DNA from: Geodermatophilus poikilotrophus
Lineage (GTDB): Bacteria; Actinomycetota; Actinomycetes; Mycobacteriales; Geodermatophilaceae
Direction: 5' to 3'
Assembly (NCBI RefSeq): GCF_900111455.1
Contig: NZ_FOIE01000007.1
Coordinates: forward strand, 293,718 to 357,717
DNA: 64,000 bases
Translations under genes and position numbers: made by a program
Notes under the pieces: generated by a model
The model's input: only the letters and a program-made list of their open reading frames with translations
Database searches by the model: none
What the model was told of the DNA's origin: nothing
Part shown: piece by piece, positions 60,143-64,000 of the stretch
Layout: every line of letters starts with the position of its first letter
How positions within the stretch are numbered: the stretch's first letter is position 1

Positions 60143-62362
60143 ATGAGCACCGCCGCACCCACGACCGACCTGGCCCTCGAGGCCCTCGGGGTCCTCCGCG
60201 AGCTGACCGGCCGGCCCGACGCCGAGTTCCGCGAGGGTCAGGACGCCGCCGTCGCCGCGCTGGTCGAGCGTTCCGAGCGGGCGCTGGTCGTGCAGCGCAC
60301 CGGGTGGGGCAAGTCGGCGGTCTACTTCGTCTCGACCGCGTTGCTGCGCCGCCGCGGCGCCGGGCCGACCCTGCTGGTGAGCCCGCTGCTCGCGCTGATG
60401 CGCGACCAGGTCGCCGCCGCCGCGCGCGCCGGCATCCGCGCCGTCGAGATCTCCAGCGCCAACGCCACCGAGTGGGACGACGTCGCCGCCGCGCTGGCCG
60501 CCGACGACGTCGACGTCCTGCTGGTCTCCCCGGAGCGGCTGACCAACCCGCGCTTCCGCGAGGAGCAGCTGCCGGGCCTGGTCGCCCGCTGCGGCCTGCT
60601 CGTCGTCGACGAGGCCCACTGCGTCTCCGACTGGGGGCACGACTTCCGCCCCGACTACCGCCGCATCCGTGACCTCCTCGGCACGCTCCCGGCCGGGACG
60701 CCCGTGCTCGCGACCACCGCCACCGCCAACGAGCGGGTCGTCGCCGACGTGGCCGAGCAGCTCGGCGCCGGTGGTGTGGGCGTGACGACGGTGCGGGGTC
60801 CGCTGGCCCGTGACTCGCTGCGCCTCGGCGTCCTCCGGCTGCCCACCGACCGGGCCCGGCTGGCCTGGCTGGCCGCCCACCTCGGGGACCTGCCGGGCAG
60901 CGGCATCGTCTACACGCTCACGGTGGCGGCGGCCGAGGAGACCGCCGCGCTGCTGCGCGACGCGGGCCACGAGGTGCGCGCCTACACCGGCCGGCTCGAC
61001 GACGCCGACCGCAAGGACGCCGAGGAGGCGCTGCGGGAGAACCGGGTCAAGGCGCTGGTGGCCACCTCCGCGCTCGGCATGGGCTTCGACAAGCCCGACC
61101 TCGGGTTCGTCGTCCACCTCGGGGCACCGTCGTCGCCGGTCAGCTACTACCAGCAGGTCGGCCGCGCGGGCCGCGCCGTCGAGCACGCCGACGTGCTGCT
61201 GCTGCCCGGCCCTGAGGACCTCGCGATCTGGCAGTGGTTCGCCACCTCCTCCATGCCGCGGGAGGACCACGCCGCCGCGGTGCTCTCGGCGATGGCCGAC
61301 GGGAAGGCCTGGTCGGTGGCGCGGCTGGAGACGGTGGCCGACGTCCGCCGCTCCCGGCTGGAGCTGCTGCTCAAGGTGCTCGCCGTCGACGGCGCGGTGG
61401 AACGGGTGCAGGGCGGGTGGCGGTCCACCGGCCGCCCGTGGGTGTACGACGCCGACCGGTACGCCCGGGTGACGCGCACCCGCGAGGCCGAGCAGCGGGC
61501 GATGATCGCCTACGCGAAGCCGGTCGACGAGGCGCGGTGCCGGATGGCCTTCCTGCAGGAGGCCCTCGACGACCCGAGCGCCGCACCCTGCGGCCGCTGC
61601 GACGTCTGCGCAGGCCCCTGGTACTCCTCCGACGTCCCGGAGGGCGCGGCCCGGGCCGCCTCGGCCGCGCTCGACCGCCCCGGCGTGGAGCTCGCTCCGC
61701 GCGCCCAGTGGCCGACCGGCGCCGACCGCCTCGGCGTCGAGGTCAAGGGCAAGATCGCACCGGGCGAGCAGCTCGACCCGGGCCGCGCCGTCGCCCGGCT
61801 GACCGACCTCGGCTGGGGTCAACGGCTGCGCACCCTGCTGGGGGACGACGGCGTCGGCGGCGTGGTCGACCTCGAGGCCCCGGGGCTGGAGGAGGACCCG
61901 GACGCCGCCTTCGACGTGCCCGTGCGGCGGACGCCGTCGGACGTACCGCCGGACGACGAGCTGCTGCGTGCGTGTGCGCGGGTGCTCGGGGCCTGGGACT
62001 GGGCCGAACGACCGGCCGCCGTGGTCGCCGTCCCCTCCCGCCGCCGGCCGCGGCTGGTGACCGGGCTGGCGCAGGGTCTGGCCGGTCTGGGCCGGCTGCC
62101 CTACCTCGGCGAGTTGTCCCTGGCGCAGGGCGGTCCGACCGGCCAGCCCGGCGGGAACAGCGCCTTCCGCCTCGCCGGCGTGTGGCAGCGCATCGTCGTC
62201 GGCCCGGACCTGCGGGAGCGACTGGCCCAGCTGGGTCCGGTGCCGGTGCTGCTGGTCGACGACCTCGCCGACTCGCGCTGGACCATGACCGTCGCCGGTC
62301 GTGAGCTGCGGCTGGCCGGCGTCTCCCGTGTCCTGCCCTTCGCGCTGGCCCTCACCGCCTGA
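60143..62362 (+). CDS. RecQ-like superfamily 2 helicase with C-terminal phosphoribosyltransferase-like region
   Basis: A 739-residue DNA helicase. Motif 0/I is FREGQDAAVAALVE and QRTGWGKSAVYF, with tryptophan in the P-loop (GWGKS), motif II is VVDEAHCVSDWGHDFRPDY near 154-172, then TATANERV, ATSALGMGFDKPD and the QQVGRAGRA motif VI. A zinc-binding region follows (C-R-M then CGRCDVC near 490-496). The C-terminal 150 residues (PVPVLLVDDLADSRWTMT) resemble a phosphoribosyltransferase fold, seen in a group of actinobacterial RecQ relatives. Likely a DNA repair helicase. The start at 60143 follows a GC-rich gap; no ribosome site is obvious. Confidence 0.9.
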   Translation: MSTAAPTTDLALEALGVLRELTGRPDAEFREGQDAAVAALVERSERALVVQRTGWGKSAVYFVSTALLRRRGAGPTLLVSPLLALMRDQVAAAARAGIRAVEISSANATEWDDVAAALAADDVDVLLVSPERLTNPRFREEQLPGLVARCGLLVVDEAHCVSDWGHDFRPDYRRIRDLLGTLPAGTPVLATTATANERVVADVAEQLGAGGVGVTTVRGPLARDSLRLGVLRLPTDRARLAWLAAHLGDLPGSGIVYTLTVAAAEETAALLRDAGHEVRAYTGRLDDADRKDAEEALRENRVKALVATSALGMGFDKPDLGFVVHLGAPSSPVSYYQQVGRAGRAVEHADVLLLPGPEDLAIWQWFATSSMPREDHAAAVLSAMADGKAWSVARLETVADVRRSRLELLLKVLAVDGAVERVQGGWRSTGRPWVYDADRYARVTRTREAEQRAMIAYAKPVDEARCRMAFLQEALDDPSAAPCGRCDVCAGPWYSSDVPEGAARAASAALDRPGVELAPRAQWPTGADRLGVEVKGKIAPGEQLDPGRAVARLTDLGWGQRLRTLLGDDGVGGVVDLEAPGLEEDPDAAFDVPVRRTPSDVPPDDELLRACARVLGAWDWAERPAAVVAVPSRRRPRLVTGLAQGLAGLGRLPYLGELSLAQGGPTGQPGGNSAFRLAGVWQRIVVGPDLRERLAQLGPVPVLLVDDLADSRWTMTVAGRELRLAGVSRVLPFALALTA

Positions 62363-62363
62363 A

Positions 62364-62420
62364 GAAGGACCCCGTCCTGCCTACCCTCCGCAGGCTCAGG
62401 GCGGGACCCGGGACGGGGCC
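62364..62420 (+). repeat. Gene-end hairpin repeat, copy 3
   Basis: Begins one base after the RecQ-like stop. It shares the layout of the copies at 29481 and 37135: GGACCCCGTCC at the left, CGCAGGCTCAGGGCGGGACCC in the middle (partly identical) and GGACGGGGCC at the right, so the arms differ in sequence but keep pairing. Compensated arm changes support a structural (terminator) role. Confidence 0.65.
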
Positions 62421-62488
62421 ACACCTCGGGAGAGCCGCCGGCGCCGTTCGCGCTCGTACACACGTTCGATCTGTCGTAGCCTCCGCCC

Positions 62489-63112
62489 ATGTCGCTCCTG
62501 CACCAGCCGTCGATGTGGGACCTCGCCGAGGAGGCCACGCTCGAACCGCTCCTGCTCACCCGGCACCACCTCGGCCGCGGCGCCTGGGTCGACCACCTGC
62601 CCGGCTGGGTCCAGGGGTCCGACGAGGTCCTCGAGGTGCTGCTCGGGGACATCGGCTGGCGGGCGGACCGGCGGCAGATGTACGAGCGCGAGGTCGCCGT
62701 CCCCCGCCTGCTGCGGTGGTACGGCGGAGAGGAGCGGCTGCCGCACCCGCTGCTGACCCAGGCCCGGGAGATGCTCACCAGGCACTACCGTCCGGAGCTC
62801 GGCGAGCCCTTCGTCAGCGCAGGCATGTGCCTCTACCGCGACGGGCGGGACAGCGTCGCCTGGCACGGTGACCGGCTCGGTCGTGGCCGCAGCGCCGACA
62901 CGATGGTGGCGATCGTGTCCTTCGGGTCGCCGCGGCCGCTGCTGCTGCGCCCGGTCGGGGGCGGGGAGAGCCTGCGCTTTCCTCTGGGCCACGGCGACCT
63001 CGTCGTCATGGGCGGGTCCTGCCAGCGCACGTGGGAGCACTGCATCCCGAAGACGGCCAGGCCCGTGGGCCCCCGGGTCAGCGTGCAGTTCCGTCCCCGT
63101 GGCGTCGCCTGA
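62489..63112 (+). CDS. AlkB-like 2-oxoglutarate/Fe(II) dioxygenase
   Basis: A 207-residue AlkB homologue. The iron ligands are in AWHGDRLG (His and Asp) near 124-131 and WEHCIPK (His) near 182, and the 2-oxoglutarate-binding arginines in RPVGPRVSVQFRPR near 191-204. LYRDGRDSVAWH matches the nucleotide-recognition lid region. It should repair alkylated DNA bases by oxidative demethylation. It follows the RecQ-like helicase, separated by a hairpin repeat, so it probably has its own promoter. No adaptive-response regulator is seen. Confidence 0.92.
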   Translation: MSLLHQPSMWDLAEEATLEPLLLTRHHLGRGAWVDHLPGWVQGSDEVLEVLLGDIGWRADRRQMYEREVAVPRLLRWYGGEERLPHPLLTQAREMLTRHYRPELGEPFVSAGMCLYRDGRDSVAWHGDRLGRGRSADTMVAIVSFGSPRPLLLRPVGGGESLRFPLGHGDLVVMGGSCQRTWEHCIPKTARPVGPRVSVQFRPRGVA

Positions 63113-63580
63113 CCTTCTCGCGCCGCTGCGACGGAGGCCGCGGTCGTAGCCGGGAGCGCCGACGAGGGGGCTGCGTCGTGCGCTCCCGTCGGGACATCGC
63201 GGCGCCAGCGGCCGGCCACCCGGCCGCGGCTCCATGACGCGGAGCGCGGATGCGGCGGGGGAGCCGGCGAGGGTGTCCGCCGCCCTGGCAGCTGGGACGC
63301 CGGCGCGCCCCGCCACCTCGCCCCTCGCGTGTCGCAGGACGTGCACGGTGCGGGAAGGGAGACGGCGCGGACGACGTTCCACCACACGTCCTGGCCGAGC
63401 GGCGTCCCAGTCGCTCCCGAGGACGTCGCCGGCCCTGGCGACAGGGACGGCGCGGGGAGGACGACCCCCTCTCCGGACCCCCGTGCAAGGGGCCTCGAGA
63501 GTGGTGTACCGTTCTTCCTGCACCGAGCGAGAACGGACCGGGCCGCCAGCCTGGTCAACCGCCGGACAAGCCCCCGAGGT
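63113..63580. other. Upstream region of the rRNA operon, no supported gene
   Basis: About 470 bases without a credible coding sequence. It leads into the rRNA promoter. A second, weaker promoter-like pair (TGCAAG at 63484-63489 and TACCGT at 63507-63512, 17 bases apart) may be an additional start point. Confidence 0.45.
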
Positions 63581-63608
63581 TTGACTGCTGCGGAGCGCGG
63601 TGTACAAT
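63581..63608 (+). promoter_or_regulatory. rRNA operon promoter
   Basis: TTGACT (63581-63586) and TACAAT (63603-63608) are separated by 16 bases, each one or two mismatches from the sigma-70 consensus. Position about 175 bases before the 16S start fits an actinobacterial rrn promoter. Confidence 0.8.
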
Positions 63609-63661
63609 CGAGATACCGCCTCGAACGAAGGCCGAAAGGCTGGAGTACGAGCGCGTCCGCT

Positions 63662-63720
63662 CCTTGAGAACTCAACAGCGTGCCGAAAGTTAGTGCCAAG
63701 TAACAACCCCTTTGTGGGTT
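63662..63720 (+). promoter_or_regulatory. rRNA leader with boxA-like and hairpin elements
   Basis: CCTTGAGAACTCAA at 63662-63675 resembles the leader element found before 16S in many actinobacteria and may belong to the antitermination/processing region. A small stem, AACCC at 63704-63708 with GGGTT at 63716-63720, follows. Confidence 0.5.
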
Positions 63721-63778
63721 TCTTTGGGTTGATGGATATCGAGAGTGCTAGCTCTTGGTTCTCGGCCTGGTTCAAGCA

Positions 63779-64000
63779 TCTACGGAGAGTTTGATCCTGG
63801 CTCAGGACGAACGCTGGCGGCGTGCTTAACACATGCAAGTCGAACGGTGAACCTGCTTCGGTGGGGGATCAGTGGCGAACGGGTGAGTAACACGTGGGCA
63901 ACCTGCCCCCGGCTCTGGGATAACTCCAAGAAATTGGGGCTAATACCGGATGTGACCGCTGACCGCATGGTCTGGTGGTGGAAAGGGTTTCCGGCTGGGG
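63779..64000 (+). rRNA. rrs: 16S ribosomal RNA, 5' end only
   Basis: The universal AGAGTTTGATCCTGGCTCAG begins at 63786, followed by GACGAACGCTGGCGGCGTGC and the TGAGTAACACGTGGGCAACC region. The 5' end is placed by setting the A of AGAGTTTG as position 8. About 222 bases are present; the gene runs off the window. The GGATAACTCCAAGAAATTGG stretch is consistent with actinobacteria of the Geodermatophilaceae type, to be confirmed by alignment. Confidence 0.97.

Overview
The window comes from a high-GC actinobacterium. The partial 16S rRNA at the right edge, the actinobacterial-type S4 protein, the class E sortase module and the gene content suggest a Geodermatophilaceae-like organism (Blastococcus/Geodermatophilus/Modestobacter group). 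That assignment is an inference from reading, not an alignment. Sampled coding lines are about 73% GC. One stretch (about 41.55-42.5 kb) is visibly lower.

Layout. (1) 1-10.8 kb: a catabolic locus around a GntR/FCD regulator. The leftward operon carries two MaoC-type dehydratases, a U32-like protein, a DapA-family lyase and a FAD-linked oxidase. The divergent operon carries a class III CoA-transferase, a thioesterase, a complete TctC-TctB-TctA transporter, a crotonase and an FAH-family keto-acid dehydratase. (2) 10.8-19.5 kb: DUF1707 protein, MarR/ABC exporter pair, sortase E with a wall-anchored PKD protein, a reductase, a GAF-EAL protein and a luciferase-like oxidoreductase. (3) 19.1-36.0 kb: a type II aromatic polyketide synthase cluster. 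It has KS-alpha, KS-beta, ACP, aromatase, cupin and TcmI-type cyclases, a P450, a three-ABM/FAD monooxygenase fusion, an acyltransferase-like protein without its serine, and its own acetyl-CoA carboxylase (fused AccD-AccA, AccB, AccC). Two LuxR regulators with degenerate receivers are divergent to it. (4) 36-42.5 kb: old yellow enzyme, secreted C15-like protein, beta-lactamase-fold hydrolase, an SDR with a duplicated 5' end, and a low-GC gap. (5) 42.5-60 kb: a split pathway I read as oxidative pyrimidine catabolism. One part has a molybdenum hydroxylase, a UraA-type permease, FdrA and a DUF1116 protein. The other has a barbiturase/cyanuric-acid-hydrolase-family ring-opening enzyme and a carbamate kinase. 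Between the parts lie a DUF2470 protein with a DtxR/IdeR-like box, rpsD, a KptA homologue and an orphan DUF4157 (eCIS-core) protein. (6) 60-64 kb: RecQ-like helicase, AlkB homologue, and the promoter and start of an rRNA operon.

How the parts work together. In the polyketide cluster the carboxylase would supply malonyl-CoA, the minimal PKS would build the chain, and the cyclase/monooxygenase set resembles that of pentangular polyphenol and spore-pigment pathways. In the pyrimidine locus, hydroxylation, ring opening, carbamoyl transfer to phosphate and carbamate kinase would turn a pyrimidine ring into ATP. The strongest link between its two separated parts is a nearly identical regulatory sequence upstream of both (about 48560-48610 and 59219-59250).

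I saw no CRISPR array, tRNA gene, transposase or prophage module. Product names rest on motifs and composition read by eye; no database search was run.
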